From NCBI GenBank assembly GCA_903902325.1, contig CAIUUO010000154.1, positions 1-64,000 of the forward strand: a stretch of 64,000 nucleotides of DNA. The letters run 5' to 3'. The position numbers and the translations under genes are program-made. The DNA is from an uncultured Bacteroidia bacterium (lineage in GTDB: Bacteria > Bacteroidota > Bacteroidia > Bacteroidales > Prolixibacteraceae). This document shows, one piece after another, positions 25,480 through 34,457 of the stretch. Below the pieces are notes generated by a model that did not search any database, was not told where the DNA came from, and was given only the letters and a program-made list of their open reading frames with translations. The first letter of the stretch is position 1. Each line of letters starts with the position of its first letter.

Positions 25480-26458
25480 ATTTCTTGCATCCAGGCCATT
25501 CCCAGTTGATCAGGTCGTTGCTCCAGGCCATTCCGACGGATGCGTTCTTGTCAAAATCACCCTCTGTTTCTTTCAGCGGACCGGAGCCATGAAAGAACAT
25601 CAGGTATCTGGCCTTCGGATTATTTGATAACCTGATCACTGCACCCGCGGTGATGCGACCTTTTGCCCACGGCCATCCGGCCTGACCAAGGGTAATCAGG
25701 TCACCCCAGTTGTACCAGGTCTTCAGGTCCTTGGATCTTTTGATACCGATCCCGTTTGGAGGTGAATGGAACAGGATGTAATCGTTGTTGTCGGTCAGTA
25801 CGCAGACATTCTCACCTGATTCTGTATGCCCGGAATAAGTCCAGTTAATAAAATCACGGGTATACGACATGCTTACGCCGTTTTGCTTGAAAAAGCACCA
25901 GTACTTACCCGGATCATCCTTGTCTTCCAGCAGGTAGGGATCGATCATTCTTCCCATATCTGCGACAGCTACATTGGGACCTTTCACCTTCAGAAGTTCC
26001 GGTTCGCTCCAGTTTTCCAAGTCTTTGCTTCGCAGGATAAATAATCTGGCGTCCTTGTTTCCATATCCCGGCATTTGTTTTATTGTGTATCCAGGTCGGG
26101 GATAGGTCTGAATGCATAACAGCCATTCATCGTGAAAGCGGATCACATTCCCCGGACTCGAATAGTTGAGGTTCTGGTCCCTGGGAGTCAGCTTTGTGAG
26201 GGGCGACCAATGCATCAGATCCTTGCTTTTCGTGGCGGCTATGTACATGTAAATGAATCCGTCGGGTTCAATTTCGACCAAAGTCATGAAAAGAAAAAAT
26301 TTGCCGTTTTGGTACAGGACTGCTGGATCCCGGTAGGCGGTATGTTCGTTTCCCAGAAAGAGAACCGGCGATTTGAGTCGGTTAAGGCGAATTGTACGGG
26401 CATCTGAACGAAACCCCATCAACAGCAACAGGAACAACAACGTCAATAAGCTTTTCAT
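25478..26458 (-). CDS. Secreted five-bladed beta-propeller glycosidase-like protein (GH43/GH32/GH117 type)
   Basis: 326 residues with a signal peptide (MKSLLTLLFLLLLMGFRS). The fold is a five-bladed propeller of the GH43 and related clans: YRDPAVLYQNGKFFLF (about 41-56, catalytic Asp in RDPAV), FHDEWLLCIQTY, MGRMIDPYLLEDKDD (second acidic residue), and TESGENVCV with a candidate acid Glu. Substrate might be an arabinoside, galactoside or fructan-like sugar; the specificity is not readable. It overlaps the GH92 gene by 4 bp (ATGA), so the two are translationally coupled. It is the last gene of the long minus-strand run and shares its terminator with the receptor gene. Confidence 0.82.
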   Translation of the reverse strand: MKSLLTLLFLLLLMGFRSDARTIRLNRLKSPVLFLGNEHTAYRDPAVLYQNGKFFLFMTLVEIEPDGFIYMYIAATKSKDLMHWSPLTKLTPRDQNLNYSSPGNVIRFHDEWLLCIQTYPRPGYTIKQMPGYGNKDARLFILRSKDLENWSEPELLKVKGPNVAVADMGRMIDPYLLEDKDDPGKYWCFFKQNGVSMSYTRDFINWTYSGHTESGENVCVLTDNNDYILFHSPPNGIGIKRSKDLKTWYNWGDLITLGQAGWPWAKGRITAGAVIRLSNNPKARYLMFFHGSGPLKETEGDFDKNASVGMAWSNDLINWEWPGCKK

Positions 26459-28764
26459 TTTGTCTGGCCCGATGGGATGCCCATTTTCAGGGTTAAAATA
26501 CCCCCTTTCACCAGATCATTGTGGTTGATGCCCGTTGAACTCACAGGTTTGCCGTTTAGGTCCGCAGAGAGAACATACCTGTTTTTGTCGCTGTTGCCTA
26601 TGGTTTGAATGGTCAGCGATTTTCCGGGATAGTATTTCTGATTGAGTTCAATACTAATCCGGTCGAAGATAGGACTTCCGATCTGGTATACGGGATTGGC
26701 CTCTGTGCCTCCATTCATCTGAAACAATCCGATTTTGTAGAGAACGGCGAGGGTTCCCATCAGTCCCTGATCTTCGTCTCCGTTATATCCTGTCTTCGGT
26801 GAAAGCCCGCTGAATGCGGCATTGACGACCTCGCGTGACCAGAACTGACTCAGCTCTGGTTTTCCAAGAAGGTTGAAGACAAATGCAGTCTGGATGGAAG
26901 GCTCGTTGCCATAATTGATGGGGATCCTGCTGAATTTTTCCTGAAGTTCCTTGTCGTGCGACTTTCCGGAGGTGAATCCCAACTCTTTAGCCGTAACAAA
27001 GCATTGTTCCAGTTTATTAATGGCTGCCACATTGCCACCCATCAGTTTCGCCAGACCGGGCAGGTCTTGTGGTACAAACCAGGTGGATTGGGCCGAATTT
27101 GCCTCGATGAAACCGTTGTTTGTCTGGTAGGGATCGAAGGGGGTCTTCCACTTCCCTTCCAGATTTTTTGGCCGGATCCATCCGGATTCAGGATCGTACA
27201 GGTTCTTGTAATTTTGGGAGCGTCCGATAAAATAGTTGTAATCTTGGGTGTGTCCGAGCGCTTTTGCCATTTGTGCCAGGGTCCAGTCCTGGTAAGCATA
27301 TTCAAGCGTCATTCCGGCTCCGTCCTGGTGAAACCCATCATTCTTATCAGGAATCGGGTAGGGGACATATCCCTTCGCGATGTAGTATTTCAAACCGCCG
27401 CCAACTGCTGTCTTAAACTCATAACCGGCCCTTTCCATGATTCCACCGGGCATGTGATTCTTCTTCAATGCCTGGTAGATCTCTTCGCCGTCTTCCTTTA
27501 CGATTCCCTTCTGCCATGCGCTGACGATGAACGGAGTGGTGGAGGCGCCTGTCATGACGAAGGTATAATTGCCGCCGGCCGGACCACGCGGAATTATACC
27601 GCCATCATGGTAATACTGCATCATGGAATGCACAAACTCTTCGGCGATTTCAGGATAAACCAGGTCCCACAAGGTGTTCAGTGTCCATTGGGCACCCCAG
27701 AAGGCATCGAAATTGTATTGGTTGAAGAGGGGTTTTCCCGTTTTGTCGCAGGGGATTTGCTTCACACGGAATTTGTCTCCAGTATGGTCGGGATAGGCGC
27801 CATTGGCATCGCTGATGGTCCTTCTTCCTAAAATGGAATGGTAGAGATCCGTGTAGAAGCGTTGCTGCTGCTGTTTGGTTCCGCCTTCAATCCGAATTCT
27901 GGATAGCATACTGTTCCATACTTCACTGGATTCATTCACAACTTTGTCGAAATCCCAGTGCGGGAGTTCACTTTTCATGTTGATGGCTGCGTTCTCCTCC
28001 GAAGTGTAGGAAAGGGCTGCCTTCATGAGCAGATGTTTGGAAGGTAAATCGAAAGAAACCAGATAATTGCCTGTTTTTGGATCCTTTTCAACATTCTTAA
28101 TGTCAGCATTGAATTCGATCTCGAAGAATACATTGAAATCCTTCACTCTTCTGCGGGTGGCGGCATTGACAACGCTGCCTCTCAGGCTCCTCGGGCCGGT
28201 TTTTTCCAGGGTGCCCTCCTTGTTGATGCAGGGACCGATTTCTCCGTTGAGGTAAATCAAGACGGCCGGATTGGAATTTGCGGGGTATTTGTAGCGATGA
28301 AACCCAACCCTCGAGGTCGAGGTCAGCTCGGCATTGACGGAATAGCGATCCAGGAGTACCGCGTGGTATCCGGGTTTGACCGTTTCGTTTGCATGGGAAA
28401 AGGTGGAGGAAAAATCCGTAAAAAGGGATTCCTTTCCCGCTGAAGGAAGGGTAACGGGCATGACCAGCAGTCCGGAAATCTGCCATTCGTGCAGGTGACT
28501 AAAGCCTTTGATGGTATCAACCTCATAATGGTATCCGCTGCCCCAGTCACCGTTGATCCGGTTATCCGGACACAGGTTGACCATTCCGAATGGGCGGCTG
28601 GCAGAGGAGAAGAAAATCCACCGGGAATTTTCGCTGTCAAGCTGGGGATAAACAAGATCCACAGGGCGAAGACTTTTTTGGGCAGAACCCGAAAAAGCAG
28701 AAAAAAACAGCAAAAGGTTAACTATAATCCTTTTGATTCTGAGAAATTTATTAAAATTTTTCAT
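26455..28764 (-). CDS. GH92-like alpha-mannosidase family protein
   Basis: Secreted 769-residue enzyme of the GH92 fold (exo-alpha-mannosidase, calcium-dependent): N-terminal beta-sandwich (GMVNLCPDNRINGDW, GFSHLHEWQISGL) and (alpha/alpha)6 barrel (GGIIPRGPAGGNYTF, GASTTPFIVSAWQKGI, FDAFWGAQWTLNTLWD). The C-terminal acidic site reads NGDEDQGLMG, where classical members have a GNDD-type sequence, so this is a divergent subfamily. It starts in a stretch of 7-bp ATTTTTC repeats that places several ATG triplets ahead of its own. It overlaps the downstream glycosidase gene and lies 23 bp from the upstream sulfatase. Confidence 0.85.
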   Translation of the reverse strand: MKNFNKFLRIKRIIVNLLLFFSAFSGSAQKSLRPVDLVYPQLDSENSRWIFFSSASRPFGMVNLCPDNRINGDWGSGYHYEVDTIKGFSHLHEWQISGLLVMPVTLPSAGKESLFTDFSSTFSHANETVKPGYHAVLLDRYSVNAELTSTSRVGFHRYKYPANSNPAVLIYLNGEIGPCINKEGTLEKTGPRSLRGSVVNAATRRRVKDFNVFFEIEFNADIKNVEKDPKTGNYLVSFDLPSKHLLMKAALSYTSEENAAINMKSELPHWDFDKVVNESSEVWNSMLSRIRIEGGTKQQQQRFYTDLYHSILGRRTISDANGAYPDHTGDKFRVKQIPCDKTGKPLFNQYNFDAFWGAQWTLNTLWDLVYPEIAEEFVHSMMQYYHDGGIIPRGPAGGNYTFVMTGASTTPFIVSAWQKGIVKEDGEEIYQALKKNHMPGGIMERAGYEFKTAVGGGLKYYIAKGYVPYPIPDKNDGFHQDGAGMTLEYAYQDWTLAQMAKALGHTQDYNYFIGRSQNYKNLYDPESGWIRPKNLEGKWKTPFDPYQTNNGFIEANSAQSTWFVPQDLPGLAKLMGGNVAAINKLEQCFVTAKELGFTSGKSHDKELQEKFSRIPINYGNEPSIQTAFVFNLLGKPELSQFWSREVVNAAFSGLSPKTGYNGDEDQGLMGTLAVLYKIGLFQMNGGTEANPVYQIGSPIFDRISIELNQKYYPGKSLTIQTIGNSDKNRYVLSADLNGKPVSSTGINHNDLVKGGILTLKMGIPSGQTK

Positions 28765-28789
28765 TTTTCATTTTTCATTTTTCATTTTT
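28756..28789. repeat. 7-bp ATTTTTC tandem repeat at the GH92 start
   Basis: Four full units ATTTTTC plus a partial one. On the minus strand this reads GAAAAAT repeats, giving ATG triplets in different frames immediately before the GH92 start codon at 28764. A similar run lies at 61914-61939. Confidence 0.85.
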
Positions 28790-30338
28790 ATTTCCGGCTT
28801 CTCCCACTGGTCTGGTATTTTTTAAGAATATCGCTCATTTCTTTCACCTTACCGGGAAACTGCATCCAAAGATTTTTTGTTTCGGCGATATCGTCTTTCA
28901 GATTGTACAGTTGGCCGGTAGCTTCCCCTTGTTTGGGCTGAACAAGTTCAGGCTTGGAAAAGCCTCCGGATCCCAATCCCAGGATCAGTTTCCAGTCTCC
29001 CTGACGGACGACAAAGTAACCTCTGGAGGAATGCTGGATCAGCGCTTCAGGTCCGACATAATCGCTGTTTTTTCCAAGGAGCAGGGGCAGGATGCTGAAG
29101 CTGTCCTCTCCTTCGTTGGTAGCCAGTTTCCTGCTTACAATATCGGAACAGGTTGCCAGTAAACCAGTCAAGTTGATGGTCTGGTCGCAGACACTGCCGG
29201 CTTTGATTTTCTGGGGCCACCTAACGATAAACGGGATCCTGTGGCCTCCCTCATAAGCATCGGCTTTCATCCCGCGGTAGATATATGCCGCATGATGGTC
29301 AAACCTGTCAACAAATTCGGTATGCCAGAACGGACCATTGTCGCTGGTAAAGAATACGATGGTGTTATCATCGAGTCCAGCTTCTTTCAGAGCCTGCAGA
29401 ACCTTGCCAACTTCGGCATCCACCATGTTCACAAAATCGCCGTATTCTCCTGCTTTGGAACTCCCCCTGAAAGTTTTTGAGGGCAGCCAGGGCGTATGCG
29501 GGGATGGGAAAGGCAAATAAAGGAAAAATGGTTTTTTGGAGGATGACTGTTTCTTGACAAATGCGATGGCTTTCTGCGCGAAGGTTGGGGTTACCTGTTC
29601 AAATTCAAACCCTTTTGCCATTAACCCGGATCTCCAGAATGCACCCGAAGTCCCATTGTCAGGATTGCTGCCCGGAGTCTGGTCCGACAAAGGGGAAGTG
29701 AGATTGTCATTTTCGAGGAAACAGTAGGGAGGCATGTCGAGGGATGCCGGAAGGATGAAAGAATAATCAAAGCCGTGTTTCAGTGGCCCATCGGTTGGCG
29801 GAACCAGAAAATCCAGACTGGATGGATCGACCGTTTCGATGATGGCGGAATTCTCATCGACGGGCTTTTTGGATTCACTGGTTTTGCTTCCCTGGTTCCG
29901 CACCCAGTCGAGGCCGAGATGCCATTTCCCGACTACCGCGGTGGTATATCCGGTGCTTTTCAGGAAGGAGGCAACAGTTGTTCGGTTGGTCTCTATCAAG
30001 GATTTGCTGTAACCATTCAGAACTCCCGATTTCAGGGGAGTCCTCCAGCTGTAGCGCCCTGTCAGGATGCCATACCTGGATGGTGTGCAAACTGCAGATG
30101 TTGAATGGGCATCTGTGAAACGAATACCCTGTGAGGCCAGACGATCCAAATTGGGTGTGCTGGTTTTTGCCTGCGGATTGTAGGCTGTCACATCTCCATA
30201 GCCCAGATCGTCGGTCAGGATGTAGACGATGTTCGGGGGTCTGTTTTCCTGTTTGGGTTGCTTGTCATTTTTGCCCTGGCCGAAAGCAAGAGCCGGAGCT
30301 GAAAGCATCAGCAGAAGATAGGGATTTGGAGTATTCAT
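28788..30338 (-). CDS. Sulfatase (S1 family), formylglycine type
   Basis: 516-residue exported sulfatase. After the signal peptide come NIVYILTDDLGYGDV (metal-binding Asp43 and Asp44) and CTPSRYGILTG with Cys84 as the modified residue. GKWHLGLDW, FPSPHTPW (His) and FTSDNGPFW complete the active site. It differs from the sulfatase at 17564-19003 in the variable CTPSRYG turn and size, so it likely takes a different sulfate position. It is 23 bp upstream of GH92 and 4 bp downstream of the unassigned 725-residue gene, hence firmly in the same transcript. Substrate unknown. Confidence 0.93.
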   Translation of the reverse strand: MNTPNPYLLLMLSAPALAFGQGKNDKQPKQENRPPNIVYILTDDLGYGDVTAYNPQAKTSTPNLDRLASQGIRFTDAHSTSAVCTPSRYGILTGRYSWRTPLKSGVLNGYSKSLIETNRTTVASFLKSTGYTTAVVGKWHLGLDWVRNQGSKTSESKKPVDENSAIIETVDPSSLDFLVPPTDGPLKHGFDYSFILPASLDMPPYCFLENDNLTSPLSDQTPGSNPDNGTSGAFWRSGLMAKGFEFEQVTPTFAQKAIAFVKKQSSSKKPFFLYLPFPSPHTPWLPSKTFRGSSKAGEYGDFVNMVDAEVGKVLQALKEAGLDDNTIVFFTSDNGPFWHTEFVDRFDHHAAYIYRGMKADAYEGGHRIPFIVRWPQKIKAGSVCDQTINLTGLLATCSDIVSRKLATNEGEDSFSILPLLLGKNSDYVGPEALIQHSSRGYFVVRQGDWKLILGLGSGGFSKPELVQPKQGEATGQLYNLKDDIAETKNLWMQFPGKVKEMSDILKKYQTSGRSRK

Positions 30339-30342
30339 GAGT

Positions 30343-32520
30343 TCAATTTAGTTTGTTAATTAATAATTGATTTGTTACTGTTTGACCGGCAATTGTGATC
30401 CGGAAAATATCGTTTTGCTTTTCCGCATAAATATCTGCCGGATGGTTCAGTTTCAATATAATGACGCCATTTTTCCGCACTTCCCTCAATCCGGAACCTG
30501 TTATCTTTATAAGTCCGTCCACAGGATCGGCTGAGATTGCAAAAAACCCTGTGTAATCTGCGGAATATACATCCCCTTTCACGTTGATTTCGGATGTGAT
30601 TGAATTGTTGTTTCTTAGCGATTTGATGTCCGTGAAAACATAGGAACCGTCCTCGTTTTTGCATCCACCGGGAATTGCGTTTTTGCTTATTCCCAGATTG
30701 GAAATTTTTCGGATTGAGAATTTCTTTTCCATGGATTTGGCATAAATGTTTTTCATCCTGCCGGTGATGTCATTTCCTTCAAAATCATACGTGGCCTGTC
30801 CTTCCACCATTAATTTTCCGCCTTTGTTTACATACTCCTCCAGAAATTTCAGTGTTGATTCTTTTGAATACTGTGGGTAAAGAAAGATGATTGCATCGAA
30901 TCTGTGCCCACAGAGAATCGGTTTTCCAACTGAATCAAGGCTTAGTTTTCCACTGGATATCAAATCTGTTGGTACCAGCGCATTCAGGTAGCCTGCCTCC
31001 CAGATTTTGACCGACCTTTCTTCAATTTTAAGCCGGTCGTTGATGTCATAACTGCCACGGTCAGCATGGTCAGGATACCAGTTCTGCAGTGCTTCATTGC
31101 CAAAGATTATCAACAATTTAATTTCGGGCAATGCCGGATTAAACCGGTTCATTAACCGTGCACAGTTTTCAACCGGATTGATGGCGTTGATTGCCTCCGG
31201 TTTTTCCAGGCCAATGCCCCATTGCCTATCGTTAAACGCGTGATAAAAAGTCCGGATACCGTAACGTAAATCAGTCAGGGTTTTTGTAACAAAATGTCCG
31301 ATATTGCCATCGTAATACATGTTGTACATTGCATTTGCCGGGTATGACATGGCAATTCCCATTTGGGTCGGCAGAGGTGTTTTCTCGTCTGTGAATCCGC
31401 AATCCCGCGGAATCGACCACCATTTAAGTCCGGTAGCCCAAATTTCGTCGTTGATGAGCGAATTGTGGAAGGTGTTGTGGGCTGCAATGAAACAATTGGG
31501 ACCATAAACCTCTTTGGCCCGTTTGTACATGGCATTCTCTACGTGCATGGCTCCTTCACGCATCAGGTCCATGTAGGCATTGATGGCTTTTATCCTCACT
31601 TCCGGTTTCCCGGCAGGAGCATAACGCATATCAAAAAGTGTCTGGAAGGCTGGCACTCGGGTTCGGTTTTCCAATTCTTTGGCCATAGGAAGGGAATAGC
31701 TGCGGAGGCGGAAATTCCCCCATTTAAACATTATTTTCCAAGGGGGCAAAACCTGTGCGTTTCCATATTCATCCAGCATGACTCCATCGAATGGAATATC
31801 GGCATACATGTTGATAAAATTGATGACACCTTCTGCAGACTCAGCGCTATGGTTACTCAATTTGCTGAAATAAAACTGGGCCATCACATAAGCGGTATAG
31901 TCGCCCATCTCCTTTCCTGCCTTTATATTTACATGCACGGTCTGATCTTCGACCGAAAAATTGTAATCTGTTGTTTCCCGGCAGGAAGAGGGATCGTAAA
32001 AACCATCTGCTGTTTTTTTAAACAGGAAAACTTTATAGACATCTTTTATCCGGGATCCACCAGAACGAACAAACGATGCATCCAGGGAACAGTTGCCGTT
32101 TCCGGAGTGATCAAGCGTTGTTTCGGCTTCAGCGATAAAGCGTTCGGTACTCTCCTCATGCTCACGTTTGTCTCCTTTCACCTGTGCGCGATACCCTATT
32201 TTAATGTTCCTTTTGTGGGCAAGAGCAACAATTTTTTCCATGACCGGATGCATCACCTCTACATTGTCGAAACTGCAACCGTTGCGGGCATCCAGGAAGA
32301 TGAAATCGAAAAGCGTATGATCGATCATGTAATCCAGATCGGCCAGGTACTTGTCGTTGACAAGAATTTCCGGAGTAAGAAACCAGTAGGCTACCTGTGG
32401 ATGGTTCGAATTGTTGATACCGGGAGTCTTGTTGATAACCACCTCTTCCCGGCAACTAAAAATAGAGAGGGACATCAATAAAAGCAGCTTCATTATAGGA
32501 ATCAGAATCGGTTTTCTCAT
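30343..32520 (-). CDS. Unassigned secreted protein; TIM-barrel plus GATase-like domain, candidate glycosidase (paralogue 1)
   Basis: 725 residues; the ATG at 32493 would give a good lipoprotein signal (SIFSC), the ATG at 32520 a longer n-region. I do not recognise a family. The first 450 residues look like an alpha/beta barrel: NHPQVAYWF, FIFLDARNGCSF, AHKRNIKIGY, FDGVMLDEYGN (about 242-252), RYAPAGKPEVR, AHNTFHNS, DLRYGIRTFYHAFND. A second domain (YVNKGGKLMVEGQ) resembles the glutaminase-like domain of GH42. It shares most of these motifs with the 722-residue protein at 54064-56232. Acid residues in LDEY and DEIWATG are catalytic candidates. A glycoside hydrolase role is inferred only. Confidence 0.65.
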   Translation of the reverse strand: MRKPILIPIMKLLLLMSLSIFSCREEVVINKTPGINNSNHPQVAYWFLTPEILVNDKYLADLDYMIDHTLFDFIFLDARNGCSFDNVEVMHPVMEKIVALAHKRNIKIGYRAQVKGDKREHEESTERFIAEAETTLDHSGNGNCSLDASFVRSGGSRIKDVYKVFLFKKTADGFYDPSSCRETTDYNFSVEDQTVHVNIKAGKEMGDYTAYVMAQFYFSKLSNHSAESAEGVINFINMYADIPFDGVMLDEYGNAQVLPPWKIMFKWGNFRLRSYSLPMAKELENRTRVPAFQTLFDMRYAPAGKPEVRIKAINAYMDLMREGAMHVENAMYKRAKEVYGPNCFIAAHNTFHNSLINDEIWATGLKWWSIPRDCGFTDEKTPLPTQMGIAMSYPANAMYNMYYDGNIGHFVTKTLTDLRYGIRTFYHAFNDRQWGIGLEKPEAINAINPVENCARLMNRFNPALPEIKLLIIFGNEALQNWYPDHADRGSYDINDRLKIEERSVKIWEAGYLNALVPTDLISSGKLSLDSVGKPILCGHRFDAIIFLYPQYSKESTLKFLEEYVNKGGKLMVEGQATYDFEGNDITGRMKNIYAKSMEKKFSIRKISNLGISKNAIPGGCKNEDGSYVFTDIKSLRNNNSITSEINVKGDVYSADYTGFFAISADPVDGLIKITGSGLREVRKNGVIILKLNHPADIYAEKQNDIFRITIAGQTVTNQLLINKLN

Positions 32521-32545
32521 GTTTTATCCTCCTATAAAATTGATC

Positions 32546-34216
32546 TTAATACCATTTTTTATTGTTTAAATCACCGCTAATCAATGGCCATTGATCAAAA
32601 TCACGATCCAGCAGTTGTCCGTCAACAGAAGTAATAGTCCATTTATTTTTCGGGGCATTTACATCATACGAAATCCTGCTTCCGCCAGGAAATTGGAATG
32701 TCGTTTTCAGCAGATCTGCATCCGGATTGATTTTGAGCAATTCATCCGCGAGTTCTGCCGGTTTCCTGTTTACGAAAACCGAAATTATTCCAAGGTTCTC
32801 TCCGGAATGAACTGCGAAGTGAAGACTGTCACTGATCTGATAGATCTTCCATAGGTTATTTTGAGCCACAGGCTTGAACTTTTCGGGAACAACAACGGGA
32901 CCATTGGAGCAGGCAAAATCCTTGTAAACACCTGTATTGTTCCATTGCATGAAATCTTGTCCTTTTCCGTTGATGTGAATCACATCGGCTAACTCACCGG
33001 CATCATCATCAATAAAAAGGCAGACCGGACGGGCCACGATGTTCGATTTTTGTCCCCTGTTAACCCCACCTGCACTGAGTAAATAACCCTGGCCGGCAGA
33101 ATAAATTTCAGGGGAGGCACTGCTGCCATGTCCCATTTTGACAAAATAGCCCCGCGATTTATTGAAAATCAGGCTGACAACCTCGTCGGCTGGGCGGTAG
33201 GGCATGCAGGCGGCAATCAGCGCATGGCTTTCTCCTTTCCCAGTTTGATCGATGTATTTGATAGACGGATGAAAACTCAACCAAGTTTTCATCATAACCG
33301 TCTGGTAGTCCTTTGCAAGTGAGGTGTTTTTGGCGCGTTCGTATCTTCTGCGAAAAGGCGGATAATATTTAAATTGGTAACTTCCGAGTGCATAACTGAA
33401 ACAGAGGTAATCCAGAACCTCGCGTGAAGCCTTTTGAACTTTCACTGAGCCGAAGGCCTCCAGGTTTAACAGAGCGGCAAGGGTATATCCGAGGTAGGGA
33501 ACTGAATTGAATTCGTAGAGGCCAATCCGGGACAACTCATTGAGTTTGTCCAGAATTCCCGTCTCCATCCCGTTCAGTTCGTTGTTGTACCTGGCATCCC
33601 TGTTCCCGTGCAACATTCTGTAGCGATTTTTCAGGTATTTCGAACCCTGTGCCATCAGGATATGGTTTTCAGAATCCCTGATGCGTCCCAGAGTGCCCGG
33701 TACAGCTTCTGAATATCCTTCGCCTTCGTCGTTGAGCAGCACTTCAATTATATGTGTCCTGGTTTCTGGATAGAGCAATTCGGGTTTGGCATCAAACAGA
33801 AACAGAATAGTTGTCAGGGCAGTCAGTGAAAAATCATATCCGCCTTTTGGGTTGAACAGCCATTTGGATCCGTAAGTGCCCCATGGTTTCAGGTTCATGA
33901 TCTGCTTGTTGACTTCCGGAACATTCTTGTTGGCCAGGAGATGTGCGAGCAGCGTCCTGGGAAGATCCATCTTGTCTTCAAAACTCCAGTTCCTGAATGG
34001 CTCCCTGCCCCTCGACTGGAATAAACTGTCTGCGTAGGCTGAGTTGCTGTTCCATGCAATGGTTCTGGTAACAGGTACCCTAATGGTGCTGGCAGGCAGG
34101 ACTTCCGTATTTCCCCTGGCCTCTCCCAAAAGATACGTATCCAGTTGTGTGTTGCTAAAAACCAGAAACAACAGAGCTGCCGGAATCACAATCATTGCGA
34201 TCTTTTTTAACCTCAT
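32546..34216 (-). CDS. Unassigned membrane-anchored toroid-like protein, tandem copy 1
   Basis: 556 residues with an N-terminal hydrophobic anchor (KKIAMIVIPAALLFLVF). Family not recognised. The middle is helical and includes DSENHILMAQGSKYL (SENH 182-185), then GLYEFNSVPYLGYTLAALLN (YEFNS 234-238), then SYALGSYQFKYYPPFRRRYE. The second half looks like a beta-sandwich with repeated acidic loops (DGQLLDRDFDQWPLI). The copy at 34454-36097 is closely similar throughout, so this is a recent tandem duplication. The Asn/His and later Tyr fit a toroid polysaccharide lyase, but no activity is known. Confidence 0.6.
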   Translation of the reverse strand: MRLKKIAMIVIPAALLFLVFSNTQLDTYLLGEARGNTEVLPASTIRVPVTRTIAWNSNSAYADSLFQSRGREPFRNWSFEDKMDLPRTLLAHLLANKNVPEVNKQIMNLKPWGTYGSKWLFNPKGGYDFSLTALTTILFLFDAKPELLYPETRTHIIEVLLNDEGEGYSEAVPGTLGRIRDSENHILMAQGSKYLKNRYRMLHGNRDARYNNELNGMETGILDKLNELSRIGLYEFNSVPYLGYTLAALLNLEAFGSVKVQKASREVLDYLCFSYALGSYQFKYYPPFRRRYERAKNTSLAKDYQTVMMKTWLSFHPSIKYIDQTGKGESHALIAACMPYRPADEVVSLIFNKSRGYFVKMGHGSSASPEIYSAGQGYLLSAGGVNRGQKSNIVARPVCLFIDDDAGELADVIHINGKGQDFMQWNNTGVYKDFACSNGPVVVPEKFKPVAQNNLWKIYQISDSLHFAVHSGENLGIISVFVNRKPAELADELLKINPDADLLKTTFQFPGGSRISYDVNAPKNKWTITSVDGQLLDRDFDQWPLISGDLNNKKWY

Positions 34217-34355
34217 ATGAACTTTTACAGTTAAAGATGGTTTAAATTTAGTTTTTTAAAACTCAGAGAAATTTAAAATGATAATAATTTCGACCAGTTG
34301 TGATAATCTCGTCACGTAAGACTATTGTCATTTAGTTAGCATACCCAATCGAAGT

Positions 34356-34457
34356 TTAACCGCAGAGGTCGCAAAGTTTTCGCAGAGGACCGCAGAGCTA
34401 TCCGAGCATAAAAATCTCGGCGATTCTTTGCGTCTCCTCAGCGTTCTCTGCGGTTAA
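34356..34457. repeat. Long palindromic repeat, CGCAGAG subfamily (copy 4)
   Basis: TTAACCGCAGAGGTCGCAAAG at the left pairs with CTTTGCGTCTCCTCAGCG and CTCTGCGGTTAA at the right. The right end contains the stop codon of the toroid gene at 34454-36097, so the repeat touches the CDS. It lies between the two tandem copies. Confidence 0.8.

Noticed and set aside
31363-32481. Long plus-strand ORFs opposite the minus-strand glycan genes (for example this one, 2336-2815 and 59131-60105)
   Set aside because: They are antisense shadows of clear genes and show no recognisable protein features.
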